A stretch of 64,000 nt of DNA from Nissolia schottii (GCA_003254905.1 QANU01071322.1:191662-255661); one strand, 5' to 3'. Shown: positions 1 through 12,425, counted from the stretch's first letter. Numbers and translations: made by a program. Notes: generated by a model not told the origin, from the letters alone.

Positions 1-468
1 GTTGCTGACATTTTCACTAAACCCTTAGCCCAAGGACCGTTTAATTACTTAATTGGCAAGCTTAGCATGATCAACTTTCATGCTGCAGCTTGAGGGGGGT
101 GTGAACAGGGGTTAAAGAGGTGCATAAGCAGCAGCACGGAGCTCAGCCTCTGAAGCAAGCAAAAGTGCAGCAACAACAAGTTCGTTAGTCTGTTGGCTAC
201 TCTTCTGTTGGTTCTTAGAATTGCAGCACGTGCAATTGTGCTGTTGTTAAGTTAGTTGTAAATTAATGCAAATGTAAATTCATTGTAAAGAGTTCATTTC
301 AATTTCATTTTGTAATTACACTTGTATATAAGCTAGTTTCTTTGTTAATGAGAATCAGAGAAAAGAATTCTACATCATTGTGAATTGAGTCATCCAACTT
401 TCTCTCATTTTCTCTCATCTTTATCATACTTTCTGGCATTTTCTCAGCTATGGCCTTGAACTTTCACA
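1..468 (+). mobile_element. Ty1/Copia retrotransposon, 3' end (end of pol plus LTR)
   Basis: The first 90 bases translate in frame 1 to the C-terminus of a Copia polyprotein, ending in TGA at 91-93. The motif VADIFTKPL is the usual tail of Copia RNase H. A purine-rich tract (tgagggggg, 91-99) directly precedes the LTR start and serves as the polypurine tract. The rest of the element lies upstream of the window. The pol reading frame is open over the visible part, so the element could be fairly young, but nothing more can be judged from 30 codons. Confidence 0.9.
100..468 (+). repeat. 3' LTR of the Copia element (369 bp)
   Basis: The LTR begins TGTGAA right after the polypurine tract and ends TTCACA at 463-468, a perfect 6-bp inverted terminal pair. 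A TATA-like TATATAAG lies at 325-332, where an LTR promoter would sit. The 5' LTR is outside the window, so LTR identity cannot be compared. Confidence 0.85.
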
Positions 469-539
469 AAACTAGCGTTTTCTCTTGTTTAAATGACGAA
501 AAAAATGATTGAAAAGAAAAAACTTGAGATGGGTTCCAC

Positions 540-1566
540 AAAACAACAAAAAAGCAAGGTTCAAGGACCAGTTTGATATGTACTAGTCCTTTCTCTATGC
601 ATCCATGGACCGCAAGCATAGATCTGCCCAGACAACCTACTTAAGGTTGCCAATTCATCAATAAAGGCTATCCAAAAACTACAATGTTGATGGATCGTTA
701 GTTCAGTACTCTTGTAATTTGGCCATGACCCAACTCTACAGGATGCCCACTTCTTTGTTTATCTTTGATGCAATAAGGCATGCATGTGTGCCTGATTTTC
801 AATCATAATATTCAACTTCATTCCTCTTAATTAAGAGAAAGGGTATATACATGAGAAGATTTATAAATTCGTTGTTTTAAGATTTTTGGTTAAGATGTGA
901 CATCTAACCCATTTAAATTCAAAATTTAATCTACTTTTGTAATTTCTCACTTAGTCCATTAGTTTAATCTCCATCGAATTTAGACTCTCCTCGTCGCTTT
1001 ATACCAAACACCTCATTCAAGACTACACTATCCCACTTGGCGGTGAGATTAATAGCTTGTTTGATTGTGAGGTTGGCTTTCCTGTCTTGAATTTGCCTTC
1101 ACACCCTAAATTTAGTGAAAAAGAAAAAATAATTATTACGATTAATTTAAAATTTGACTTTTGATGCAATTTATAATGTATTTGGTTTCATATAATTAAC
1201 TATGTCAATTAGGATACGGTTTGATAGTACTAGACATTAAGGTATGATAATATAATATAAAAAATATACAATATAAATTTTTATACTATCTAATATTGTG
1301 CATTAGATATAACCCTAAAATTTTATTTTATCAAGCATTTTTTTTTGTCATCATATAAGCTTCTACATGATAAAATTAATTTTGTGAAAAAAATACTCCC
1401 GCAAATATGTTAAGAATTATTTTTATACAAGATAAAGAGGATTACAATTAATTAAAATTAGTGATGCAGACATATGATAAAGAAAATTATTGTTATTAAA
1501 AATGATAAAATAATTAAAAACTTGTAAGTTTCCATAATATATTATCATTAAAAGAGTTCAAGTGTA

Positions 1567-1603
<37 letters not shown>

Positions 1604-1915
1604 TGGTAGGTATATTACTATAAAATTCCTTATATAGTTTATAATATTTTGTCAAAAAGAGGTCAAGAGTAAAACATATCGTGTTGCCTTTGTTTCATAA
1701 ACATCAAAAAAGAAAACAAGAGGCATGTGAGTAGCTGCAGCAAGCAACGACGACCCACACGAAATAGCAATGACGACCCATGCCCAGCCCCCAAATGAAT
1801 CCCTTTGTGGCTGGCGATACCCGATTTTGATGATGGTGAGCAATGGTGGGATGCGATGATTGTCGTTCGAGGGTGAGGTGATATATATGGCTTGGTTTTT
1901 AAATTCAAATGAGAT
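540..1915. repeat. Repeat block A, copy 1 (upstream of the MYB gene)
   Basis: This block recurs in the window in two pieces. Its left part (about 557-850) matches 8112-8425 and its right part (about 850-1915) matches 12738-13745, in the same orientation. Matching landmarks include the run around 'ccatggaccgcaagcataga' (602 and 8190) and 'taagatgtgacatctaac' (892 and 12788). No convincing coding sequence is present. Because it lies directly 5' of the MYB gene, part of it may be promoter sequence. Confidence 0.75.
1568..1603. repeat. (ATT)12 microsatellite
   Basis: Twelve uninterrupted ATT units inside repeat block A. The second copy of the block (near 13460) has only a short ATT run here, so the array expanded in copy 1 or shrank in copy 2. 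Confidence 0.95.
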
Positions 1916-2268
1916 GACAAATGACTTAAGCATGCATACAGATGAGATGGGTTTGGTTTTTAAAAAGTAATTAGATAGGCTCTTGTTGTTGAGTATAGCT
2001 CCAAGTTTCTAAAGATTAGGACCACCCTTGCACATTTATGATGTCTATTTTAAAAACATAAAGCTTGGCATCAAAGTTTCAAAAAGACCACTGGACCATT
2101 TACTATGATTTTTTGTGCACAAATTTGAATATTGCTACTGCCTTGTTGGCTGGTTCAATTTTTTTTGGAATGTATAACTTGAATAAAAAAAAAGTATATA
2201 TATAAGATGTTGCAGGTTGGCATGGAGAGAGTGAAATAGGCAAAGGGGATTACAAAGTGTGGGAAGAT

Positions 2269-4049
2269 ATGGGTGGATTTGCATGGACAAAAGAAGAGGA
2301 TCACTTGCTTAAGAAATGCATACAACAATATGGAGTAGGAAAATGGCACCGGGTTCCTCTATTGGCTGGTATTGTTGACCTGAATTCAATTAGCTCTCTT
2401 TTTTTCTTGAGCTTGATAATTTGTAATTTTCTTTATTTTTTGCTTGATATTTTGAGTTTAATTTCTATCAATTGATAGTGTTAAGTTTTTTACACTGTCA
2501 GCCAATTAAATCTTTTGATATACATGATTTTTCAGGAAGTGAGAGAAGAGGTCAAAAATTTATACTTATGAATGTAGTTGTATATTCCTCCAACCCACAA
2601 GATCGTCTAAATTTCATGCATGCTTATGATTAAAGAAATAATGGCCAACATTTTCTTTTTTGATTGAGTAAAATTTATGTTGAGGGGAACACTTAAAAAG
2701 TCTAAATTGAGCTCTTATAAAATACCTATAGACAACTCACTAGGAACCCAACAATTTAACCTATGTCATGGTGATGTAGAAGTCAAAGGTTGACAACATT
2801 TAACTAAACTTTCGACAAAAATAAAACCTTTAACTAACTAAAAAGGAATGCATGGTTCTTAATTTATGAAGGGGAATCACCAAAGATTAACCACATCAAT
2901 TTGATTGATCGCTTTCATAAATTTGATTAATTTTTTCTTTAAATAGAACCATATTCAGCAAAATATCCAAAAACGTAATACTCCTATTCTATCTATGATA
3001 CATTTTTCAACTAATTAATTTTTCTTTGCACATTGGGTTATTGAAGGTCTAAATAGGTGTCGAAAGAGTTGCAGGCTAAGATGGTTGAACTATCTTTGTC
3101 CTAACATAAAAAGAGGGAACTTTGCAGACGACGAAGTGGAGATGATTGTCAAACTCCACAAATTATTAGGCAACAGGTAGCTTTTAAGATTGTAGGTTGT
3201 AGCATTTTATTTAGGTATATTCCCATGTGAACTAGCTCCTAGTAGGAGAACAGAGGTATAATAACAAATACTAGCACATGGACTTGAAGGAAATACTATT
3301 ATCAAATATAAAAATCGATCAATTATCTCTGCCCTTCACCTTAAGCTTTTGGAATAAATGATATTTGACATGGTATTAGAGTCATTACAACTAACTAGTA
3401 TAGAGTTCTAGTCTCGCCCCCATTATTGTAAAAGTGTCAAATTTTAACACGAAGTATACAATCCTCAATGCATTGTCCATGTTTCAAGCCCAATGGACTA
3501 CATACGTGAAGGGGCATGTCAAAGTAAAAATCATTTAACTACTTCTACTCACCAACTTAAGTTTTGAGAGAGATAGTTCTTGCAGATATCAAGCCACTTA
3601 ATTGCTACTCTTTTTTTAGGTGGTCATTGATCGCAGGAAGGCTACCAGGAAGGACAGCCAATGATGTGAAAAACTATTGGAACTGTCATCTGAGCAAAAA
3701 GCTAAATGTCGTTGAAGCTGAAGACAACATATCACAAGTGACAAAAAATGTTGAAATTATCAGGCCTCATCCTAGGAACATTGGTTCAAGCTCTTCATCT
3801 AAGAGAGGAAGCAACCAGCAGGGTAAGTCTCCAACTGACCAAGGCGTAACTAGACAACAAGAGATCAGTGGCTTGTCCTCAATGACATTTGATGCTGATG
3901 TACAGAGCCACATGCTTGAATCACAGCAAGACAACATATACTTATGCCTAGACCAGCAGGGCATTGTTAGCGATATGTTGGTGGGCTTTCAATTTGAAGG
4001 AGTTGAAGCATTGATTGATGGATGGGGCAGTAGTAACCAGTGGGATTAG
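2269..4049 (+). CDS. R2R3-MYB transcription factor, subgroup 6 (anthocyanin regulator type), truncated
   Basis: Three exons: 2269-2368, 3047-3176 (the usual 130-bp R2R3-MYB second exon) and 3620-4049, joined by GT..AG introns, give 219 residues. R2 ([11 protein letters not shown]..., W in KWH and LRW) is followed by R3 with the bHLH-contact stretch [20 protein letters not shown] and the ANDV signature of dicot anthocyanin MYBs. RPHPRNI matches the subgroup-6 motif except for its last residue. Family members switch on anthocyanin genes with bHLH and WD40 partners. Oddities: the usual RKGAW start is replaced by GGFAW, the first ATG is only 15 bp before the R2 tryptophan, the NYLRP linker reads NYLCP, and a TAG at 4047-4049 cuts off 15 further in-frame codons. 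The start is the only in-frame ATG after a stop at 2203. It is either a weakened gene or a recent pseudogene. Confidence 0.85.
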
Positions 4050-4097
4050 GATGACTTGCTCTTGGACATGGATCTGTATAAAGATTTTTCTTCTTAA

Positions 4098-4965
4098 TTA
4101 ATCAGACTCTTGCTGCTGCTGTTGTTGGAAAGACAATGTGTTGGGTCGTATATCTTAGATGTGTACTATCAATGTCAATTTATCGAAGTGGAATGTTCTT
4201 GAGGGAAATGATAGCAAAAATTGGTGTATTTCTTCACTCCCTCTCGAACTTGCTGCCATTATGCCAAGAATTATTTGGTCCCACCCGTTATCAATGGGAT
4301 CAAGGATACTTCCAGCAAGAAATATATCGACGAGTTAGCTTTAGGCTAGCTGAAAATCAAAGTTTATAAAAAAACTTGGTCTAAAATTCCTGAAAAATTA
4401 GATTTTTATGATTATATCAGCAATAATCCGGTAAAATGGGGGTTATTATGGAACATATTTGTCATAGTATAACAAAGAGCAAAATTTATAAGGTGTTATG
4501 ATATTTGACAATTAAAAGTGCTCACAATCCAATAATTATGTTCACAAAGGTGTGTAATCTACCATGATCCTTTTTTCTCCCTCAATGATAAACGTTATAT
4601 CTTTGTGAGTATGATTGTTTAGTTGTCAACAATTTTGTTTTCAAATAGAATAACACAAGTTATAAAGTTATTATTCATACAATAACCTTTAGAGTCTTGT
4701 TGTTTAGCTTAACATATGCGTATAATATTATTTATACAATATAGGCCAAGTTCTTTGGTGCACCAACTAAACATATAGTGCACTAAGTAAAAAAAAAATA
4801 AAATCAAAATCCACTCATTTTCAAATGAAAGTGAGAGAATTATGTTCTTCATCTAATTATTTATTAAAGAGTCAATGACCATATACACATATCTAGTCAT
4901 ATAAATGAATGATAAGGTGATAAGTAACTATTCCCTTCTCATTTTGAAAATGAGAGGATCTCTAG
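4098..4965. other. 3' flank of MYB, no further gene seen
   Basis: AT-rich sequence downstream of the old MYB stop at 4095-4097. Short open frames here (such as 4136-4369) show no recognisable motif and are probably 3' UTR or intergenic DNA. Confidence 0.5.
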
Positions 4966-5715
4966 TCCCTTCTTCCATGGCCACGAGATCCATGACCTCG
5001 GGACTGAGATCTAGAAATGTGTTGAGGTTGAGACTCTAAGTTGGAGCTAAATCTAGAGCTTTGGATGGCATGATTTGCTTGAATCGAGCCAGACGCAACA
5101 AGATGCTTCTCAATTCGAGCTTCTTAAGCCAAGAGGAACGCTTCAAGCTTAGGAACAGAGAAAGGATCAACTCGAGACGTGACAGAGGTAACGAAGGGGC
5201 AATACTCTAGTGGAATACCTCCAAGAACTAAGTCAATGTGTTTCTCTTCAGAAATTCCGTGATCAATTGAGTACAAGGCATTCACAATTGCCTTGGTTCA
5301 CAGAAAACATTCATAGATCGACTTTGAATCCTTCTGCGTCTTTGCGTGAGTCTGAGTTGCAAAGGATTGTTGGATCTCATCCTACACTTGCCAAGAGTGA
5401 TTACATCGGAGCACTTGTGTGAGAACAAAATCGAACATTGAGCCGATTAACCATGAAAGAAGGTGTTGGTCTTGTTGTTCCCAATGCACAAACACTTGAT
5501 TGATCTTCAAAACTGAGAAATCTCAAAGGAATCGGTGCATCCTTGTCAATGTAGGATTAGAGATGATTTGCATTGGTCAAGATAATCACCTGCTTGTGCC
5601 ACAACATGAAGTTCTTCTCTTCAAGATTGTTGGATACAGGATGCGCTGATTTGAGCAATCCGGTGGACCCAGTAAGGCCCTCAAGAGATGCGTTGGTAGC
5701 AACTGATACCATGAT
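4966..5715 (-). mobile_element. Copia gag remnant (UBN2-type), degenerate
   Basis: Read on the minus strand from about 5712, the sequence gives a gag start (MVSVATNASLEGL), then EEKNFMLWHKQV, and later PLEYCPFVTSVTSRVDP and EARIEKHL, followed by an RGHGSRGHGRR tail. This order matches the gag_pre/UBN2 region of plant Copia elements. At least two frameshifts and several stops break it. No LTRs could be assigned, so this is a decayed fragment. Confidence 0.8.
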
Positions 5716-5789
5716 AGAATGAGAAGAAGAAGCACAAGCAAAATAAATGAAGAGGGGGTAGAGAGAATTTTAGAAGTGTGGTTTACTTG

Positions 5790-6490
5790 AATTTCTCATA
5801 ATGATTCAACGAATCATTATTAGAAATTCTGCTGCTGCAAATCACAAATTTTTGTTTTTGAGCAAGGCAATGGACATTTTGTTATGAATTACAAAATTCA
5901 CAGCAAAATCCGCAAGTATCTTTTTCTCCGAAAGGCAAACAATACTTAGCTATGAATTTTGTTGCAAATTATTTTGTAGATAAAAAAATCCGTAAAATAG
6001 GGAGCTGGAGAAAAAAAAGCCAAAAGGTTCGATCAACACTATTTTCATAGCTAAATCCACAAGAAATAGTATCTGCGAACTTACTTGTGAATTTTTGTTG
6101 TGGATTTAGTTGCGACTTTCGTTTCATGAAAATTTTGCTATGAATTTTCTTGTTGCAATTTTTCTTGCAAACAACTTTGTTTCCAATTTTGCGAAATAAT
6201 TTTGCTGCGGATTTTTTTGTGAATTTATTTTTTTGTGAATTTTCTTCCAAACTAGTTTGCTGCAAGTTTTCTTGAGAATTCTCTTTGATGTGAATTTAGC
6301 TAGGAGTTTGCTTTGCTATGGATTTTTTTGTGAATGATTTGTTGTGAATTCAGCTACAAACTTTTTTTGTTGAGAATTTAGTTGCGAGTTTGTTTTGCTT
6401 TAGATTTTCTAACGAATAGTTTATTGCGAATATAACTGCAAATTTTCTTTACTACGAATTTACTTTGCTACAACTTTTCTTGCAAATTTA
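5790..6490. repeat. Degenerate AT-rich repeats built on 'tgcaaattt / gcgaatttt'
   Basis: About 700 bp of loosely repeated 15-25 bp units such as tttgctgcgaatttt and tcttgcaaattt. Similar units recur at 7671-7990, so the two arrays flank 6.5-7.6 kb. Open frames here are by-products of the repetition. The pattern resembles subterminal repeats of a DNA transposon, but no clear terminal inverted repeat was found. Confidence 0.6.
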
Positions 6491-6775
6491 TTTGTTGTGG
6501 AGCACCACCACTATCGCCGCCACCACACCATATTGACACCACTATCTCTATCTTCACCACCACTACTACCACCGCTTTCACCATCACCACCACCACCACC
6601 ACCACCATTATTATTATTATTATTATTATTATTACTACTACTACTACTACTATTACTACTACTACTGTTACTATTACTCTTAATATTATAATCATCATCA
6701 TCATTATTATTATTATTGTCATTATTATTATTTTATTTATTTATTTATTTATTATTATTATTATTATTATTTTGT
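6491..6775. repeat. Compound trinucleotide microsatellite (CAC/ATT/ACT/CAT)
   Basis: CAC runs pass into ATT, ACT, CAT, ATT and then TTTA and ATT runs. Opposing open frames across it (poly-Val/Ile on one strand, poly-Pro/Leu on the other) are artefacts of the triplet repeat, not genes. Confidence 0.9.
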
Positions 6776-7670
6776 ATTTATTAAGAGTGTAAAAAATTAT
6801 GTTAACTATATTATAATTCAACTATTTGCCTCCTGTTTTGTTTTTCATATTTCTGTCTTGTTATTTTTCCTTAAATTTNAAGAAAGGAAGCAAAGATAGG
6901 GATTAGATAGAAAAGGTGCATCACATTGAAATTGTGGTGGCGACAATGGAGATTATGCTAAGTTTAGAAATGATTAATGTGTAGGAATAAGGATGGTGTT
7001 GCAGTTTGAGAAACAAATATGAGTATTTTATTGAGAGGAAGTAGTAATAAAGGGGAAAACACGTTTGGTTGCACTTAACTTGGAGGATGCTTTTGTTAAT
7101 GAGATGTATAGAACAAAATTGGTGAAGTGAATGATGAACAAAAGAGAGAGGGAGAGAGAGAAATATTTGTGCTTTGAACCATTGAATGTTAATTAAGGAT
7201 GTTTGTTTGTAACATAATATAGATTAATGATACTACAAACCACTTCTCAACTAGTGGGTTTCATATTTAGTCATGTTCTTAAGAGAATTTTTGACACTTA
7301 ATATATGTGATTTTGTGGCATAATTTTAAGGTTGTTTTGGACTTTCCGTTTGCTAAATTTTGCACCACAAATGGTAGCACAACTAGCATAACAACGCAAG
7401 TCCTACATTGAACAACAAAAGGATGGGAAACCAACTTTTTAGTTATAAAAGAAAGGGTGTTGTGAGCCTGATAATAATAACGCAAGTCCTACATTGAACA
7501 ATACAAAGAGGGGAAACATTCATTTTAGTTATAAAGGCGTTGTGAGTTTACTAACTCATTATTGAGTTTTAAAAGTTAAAAGACACAAAGTATGTTGGTA
7601 TTGCTCTTTTAATTTATTAAAAGAATTAATAAAGTTTTGATTTAATGATTCATTGGTCTAGTTTTGATAC
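6776..7670. other. No gene seen; contains one N and a short tandem duplication
   Basis: AT-rich DNA with an N at 6879. A unit of about 85-95 bp containing 'cgcaagtcctacattgaaca' occurs twice in tandem (about 7393-7480 and 7480-7555). No coding or RNA gene signal. Confidence 0.5.
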
Positions 7671-7990
7671 GACATGTACATGTGAAATTTGCTGCAAAAT
7701 TGACATTTGTAATTTCTTGCGAAATTTGCAGTGAATTCTACCTGCAAAATTTGTTAAGAATTTTACCTGCAAAATTTGTTGCAAAATCTACCTACAAATT
7801 TACTTGCGAAATGTTTCATGCGAAAAAAATTCGTAAATTTGCAGGAAAATTCCTCTCAAACACCCAAATTTTGAAATTCACAACTACTAGTTACTTACCA
7901 CATTATTACCTGTGAATTTTAATATGCATAAAAATTCACAAGAAACTTGATTACTTGTGAATTTTAAAGCAAAATTTGTTGGTAAAGAGA
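7671..7990. repeat. Second array of 'tgcaaaattt / gcgaaattt' repeats
   Basis: Same style of repeat as 5790-6490, with units such as acctgcaaaatttgtt repeated several times. It ends just before repeat block A copy 2 begins. Confidence 0.55.
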
Positions 7991-8111
7991 ATTTTTTTTA
8001 TTTTTTATTTATTTTTTGTGTGTGCATTATCGGAACGTGAAAGAAGAAAGGTCACATTAATGAAAGCCATTATTGGCGTCAACATCACACAACAAACAAC
8101 AAAAAAACAAA

Positions 8112-8425
8112 ACAAGGTTCAAGGACCAGGTTGACATGTACTAGTCCTTTCTCTAATAAGTTTTTGTCTTCATCTTGGAATCTATGCATCCATGGACCGC
8201 AAGCATAGATCTGCCCAGACAACCTACTTAAGGTTGCCAATCCATCAATAAAGGCTAACAATGTTGATGGATCGTTAGTTCAGTACTCTTTTTTGGCCAT
8301 GACCCAACTCTACAGTATACCCACTCCTTTGTTTGATCTTTGATGCAATAAGGCATGCATGTGTGCCTGATTTTCAATCATAATATTCAACTTCATTCCT
8401 CTTAAATAAGAGAAAGGGTATATGA
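8112..8425. repeat. Repeat block A, copy 2, left part
   Basis: Matches about 557-850 closely, including the 'ccatggaccgcaagcataga' landmark and the 'gagaaagggtatat' end. The remainder of the copy resumes at 12738, beyond about 4.3 kb of inserted DNA. Confidence 0.8.
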
Positions 8426-8976
8426 AAGCATTAGAAGGGAGATGATAGAAGTTTTGATGGGGGGAAAGTAATTGTTGAGGGGAACTTTTTGTAACATAAG
8501 GGGCTAAAAGGTCTGCCTTATGGAAATGCTTACTAAGATGTCCCTATTAAGTACAAAAAGAAATAGAGAAAAGAAACTTTAGGAGTCATTAAGAAACGAC
8601 CTTACTAGAACACTATCGGAGTGTGTAGCACACGAAATCTTTTTTATTTTCAAGAATAGTATCCCTAGAATTGTTATTCCTGAGAAAAACTTTTCTAGGA
8701 ATGTTTTGAAAGCATTTGGTTGCAAATCGAACTGTTCGCAACATTCATGGGATTACAATATACTTTACAAAAATACACATAACAAAACAATGTATGTAGG
8801 TGGTGGTCCGTTGCCGTTCGGTGGTGGTCCATCCTATCCAGCAACGGTCCGTCATAGTCAGGTGGTGGTCCATCCTATCCGGTAATGGTCATCGTAGTTC
8901 GACAGTGGTCCATTGTCGTCTGATGGTGGTCATTCGCCGTTTGATGGTGGTCTATCACCGTCTGACAGTGGTTTGT

Positions 8977-11900
8977 TGTAACATTCCAAATTTTTCCTTA
9001 CAAAGATTTTGCATAACTAAGTGTGTTAGAAACGATTATTTAGACTGGAAAAATTATTTATAAAATTTATTTCTCACAAACACCAGTTAAAATAATTGTT
9101 TCGCGATCTTACAGAATGTCATGAGGTCCGTGCCAATTTTTGATTAATACATGAATTCTGTCAGGTGCCAAAGGTGTCCGTGCAATATACTCTTATGGAA
9201 ATAAACTCACGAATACCTTAACTTTACATACCCTCCTGACCAGGAAAATTAGTAGATCGCGATTATGTGTTCGGAATATTTTTAGAATATCCATACACGA
9301 GCGGTTAACGACTAAACGCGATCAAACATGATTCGAAATTTGCGAAACAAAGCAACAGCCAATTACCCACGTGGGTAATGACTCATGTCCCCATCCATAC
9401 ACTATATATCCATAATTATCTTTTAAATTGTTATTAAATTAATTAATTGGGAGCTACAGTGGAGGGCATTCGGTGGCTATAAATAGCCCCCAAGCCACCG
9501 AAGCTTCACTGCACCAAAAATCTCTCCATTTTCTAAAGAATTCCAGTACTGTTCGTGCACATTATTGTTACTCTGCGAGAGTCAGAAACATCACCGGATC
9601 ACGCCAACGTTCACTGGAAATTTCCCACATCAACCTTACCAACTCCGACTTTGCCTAGAAAGTGGGTAATCCTAGACCTACTGTCTATGTGGTTTACTAT
9701 GATGTTTTATAAGTGATTATGTGAAAATATAACGTAGTAGATTTTATGTAGAAAATATAGAGATGATGGTGTGAATATGATTTTATGTAGTTTTAATGTT
9801 AGAAAAATATAACTATGCTTGTGGGAGCTGTGTGGGAAGGCCTTAGGAACTTACGGAATAATTTTGACATTGTAACTGATTTGGCCTTAGCGCACCAAGC
9901 GGAATGTTGAGCGGCATGCTGAGCGGTCCGCTGAGCTTTGCCTAAGCGCTGAGCGGCCATACCTAAGTAAAACCCCCTGGAGTTTATGTGCCAGGATTAG
10001 AGTAACTGTGCCATTATGTGTTTTAATTGTAATAGCATGCATCATGAGGACTCGGTCATCAGTAGAGCGTTAGGACGCCTATAGATAACTAGACTATGAA
10101 CGCCTAATGTCTGACAGATCATAATTGAATCCTAGGGAAAAGTGATATTCTTAAGAAGGTTCCGGTCACAGAGGGTTCGGTGTACCTAGAAGAAAGTACT
10201 TAGTTAGATAATAGGGGATCCCCCACTCTTGGCACGTCCACAGGACAAGCCCCTCGCCAGTCTAGCAGGATATATTGGTTAATGATTTAAACGCAAGTTT
10301 AGACCTGATTTAATGTTACAGACAAATATGTCCCAAAGCAGTGACGTTAAAATACAATGCGTCCCAAAGTAGTGACGCCAGTACATAATACACCCCAAAG
10401 TAGTGGCGAGTCTAAACATAATACGCCCCAATGTAGTGGCGAGTCTAAAAATAACACGCCCCAAAGTAGTGGCAAGTCCGAGCATAATACGCCCCAAAGT
10501 AGTGGCGCCGAAACACAGTCTGTCCCAAAGTGGTGACGTGAAGAATAAGTGAACGAGTCCACTCCTAGTCGCATCGATAGGGCAGGCCCTTCGCTATCCC
10601 CAAGTTGGACGGATGTAGGTTGTAGCCGGCGTCCCCAGCTACAAAGGTGGAAAGACATAATGAACTAAGAAGGATGCAACCGCAAGCACGTAAGAGAACC
10701 CCGACCCCCCTCATGCATAAGGTATGTAAGTAAGTATGTATATGCTATAAGTTACCGTCACAAGAAACCCTCGAGACGGCCTATATGAAGGTTATAGACC
10801 ACACAAGGATGTGATTGGACATTCACATCACTCAAGTGATAAGGTTAATACGCACAAACCCCTAGGTAATGCAAAGAGTAAAGAGCCCAGTCACCTAGTA
10901 AACTAAGTAAAGCTACTCAGGACTAGGACGAATAATAATAAACGTTAGGGGTTTTAGTATGCATGATATTTAGAGATCTCCTGAGTAGCCTGGATCATAA
11001 CTGAGTAACGAAGCGATAGTTGCCACTTGGGATTCCCACTGAGAACAACATGTTCTTACCCCCACTCGCTTACGATTCCAGGTGATCCCGATGACTTCCC
11101 TGAGGAGGGCGGCCTTGCTAATGACGCGTACCCGCCAGCGTGACCCTAATATAGGGGTGATCACAGAGACATGCACTTATGCCCTAATCGACACTCCGAT
11201 TCACCTTCCGCCAATCCCAGCACCACCCCTCAGAGTGCATAAGGGTGTAGGTTCCATGCTGGGAAATCCAATCCTCGTAGATGAAAGTTCAGGTTGATGC
11301 CTGATGACTCAATCCGCCTCGACGATGATAGCAATGGTGAGACTCCACCTCACGTTAAGGAAGTTGGGGTTGATCCCGCCCCACTAGCCCCACCGGCCAG
11401 ATCCCGCTTTCGTAGGACCACAGCAAAGAAGAGGGCCACCCCCTGTCACAGCACCAGTTCGCCCAGTTGTCCCCGAGGCGTCAAGCGAGGAGGAGGACAT
11501 GGACGAGGAAGAGAAGGACCCTGAGGAAGAATCTGACGCTTAGGAGTGAGCGGTAGTGTAGGCGAGTGTAGTCTCTGCTGATGTTGTATGGCCCTTATGC
11601 TTGTAATATAGTTGTATAATGTACGGGCGCAATGGATAACTTCCGTCCGCCCCTAGCCACATGTTTATAGCCTATGGTAGAAGCCTGGTTTGTGTAATAC
11701 AACCTACTAGGGTGGAATGATGTTTTGTATAATATAACCTATGTGAATTATGGCCGACCTATGTGAAATACGCTGCTAGTTGTATATGGTCTTATAATGG
11801 CTGCCAAATTTTGTATCGATAGCTGAGTCCCTATATCCTACATTACGCATGGTCGATAGTACTAAGCGACTACTTCTACGCATGGCTCCTAATTTCCTAA

Positions 11901-12059
11901 TAACAATAATTGAGTAAGAAGTTTCAAACCGGCCCATATTTTTAGTAAAGCACTAATTTCCAAGGTACCTATGAACTATAAGGGTTCTTACCCAAACGAC
12001 AACAGCCTAGCTAGTATGGTTTATGACTTAAGCATAAGCTAGCTAGCTAGGGTATTTCA
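8977..12059 (+). mobile_element. Solo LTR of a Ty3/Gypsy element (3083 bp)
   Basis: Starts TGTAACATTCC and ends ...TTTCA, flanked on both sides by the identical 5-bp target duplication TTTGT (8972-8976 and 12060-12064). The TGTAAC start and length resemble the long LTRs of Tekay/Del-type chromoviruses. A TATA-like ctataaatag is near 9477. A diverged relative lies at about 37975-40333, sharing landmarks such as 'aaaattagtagatc' and 'atgcatcatgagga'. No internal coding region remains, so it arose by LTR-LTR recombination. Open frames inside (11082-11524 and others) are not supported as genes. Confidence 0.8.
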
Positions 12060-12064
12060 TTTGT

Positions 12065-12425
12065 CGCCATCCAGCGGTGGTCTGTCGCCGTTCAGCGATG
12101 GTCCATCATTATCCATTCATCGATGTTTTGTCGCAATCCTATAGTAGTCTGGTAATGGTCCACTGTCGTTCAGTGGTGGTCCAAAAAGTGGTCCAATGGC
12201 GTCGACAGTGGTCTGTCGTTGTTGGCAGTGGTTCGTCACTTGTTCGAGCAATGGTTCGTTACTAGCTGTCAGTTGTTCGTCGCGGCCAGTGGTGGTTGGT
12301 TGCCAGTTGATGGTGGTAGTTCGCCAGCTGAGCGTGGTCGATCGCTAGTCGTGGGTGGTCGGTCACTCACCGGTGGTGGTTTGTTGTCAATCTGTGGTGG
12401 TCGACCGACGGATGGTGTTGATCTA
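12065..12425. repeat. GTGGTC-rich minisatellite (right half)
   Basis: Imperfect units of about 20-30 bp containing gtggtc or ggtggt. The left half is at 8795-8971; the solo LTR landed inside the array. Open frames across it are repeat artefacts. Confidence 0.7.

Noticed and set aside
2257..2268. Upstream extension of the MYB frame starting at GTG
   Set aside because: GTG is not a normal plant start codon; the first in-frame ATG is 2269.
6468..6722. Long open frames rich in Val/Ile and Pro/Leu
   Set aside because: They are translations of a trinucleotide microsatellite on opposite strands.
11082..11524. Possible small proteins within the solo LTR
   Set aside because: No recognisable motif, and the interval lies wholly inside an LTR defined by a target duplication.
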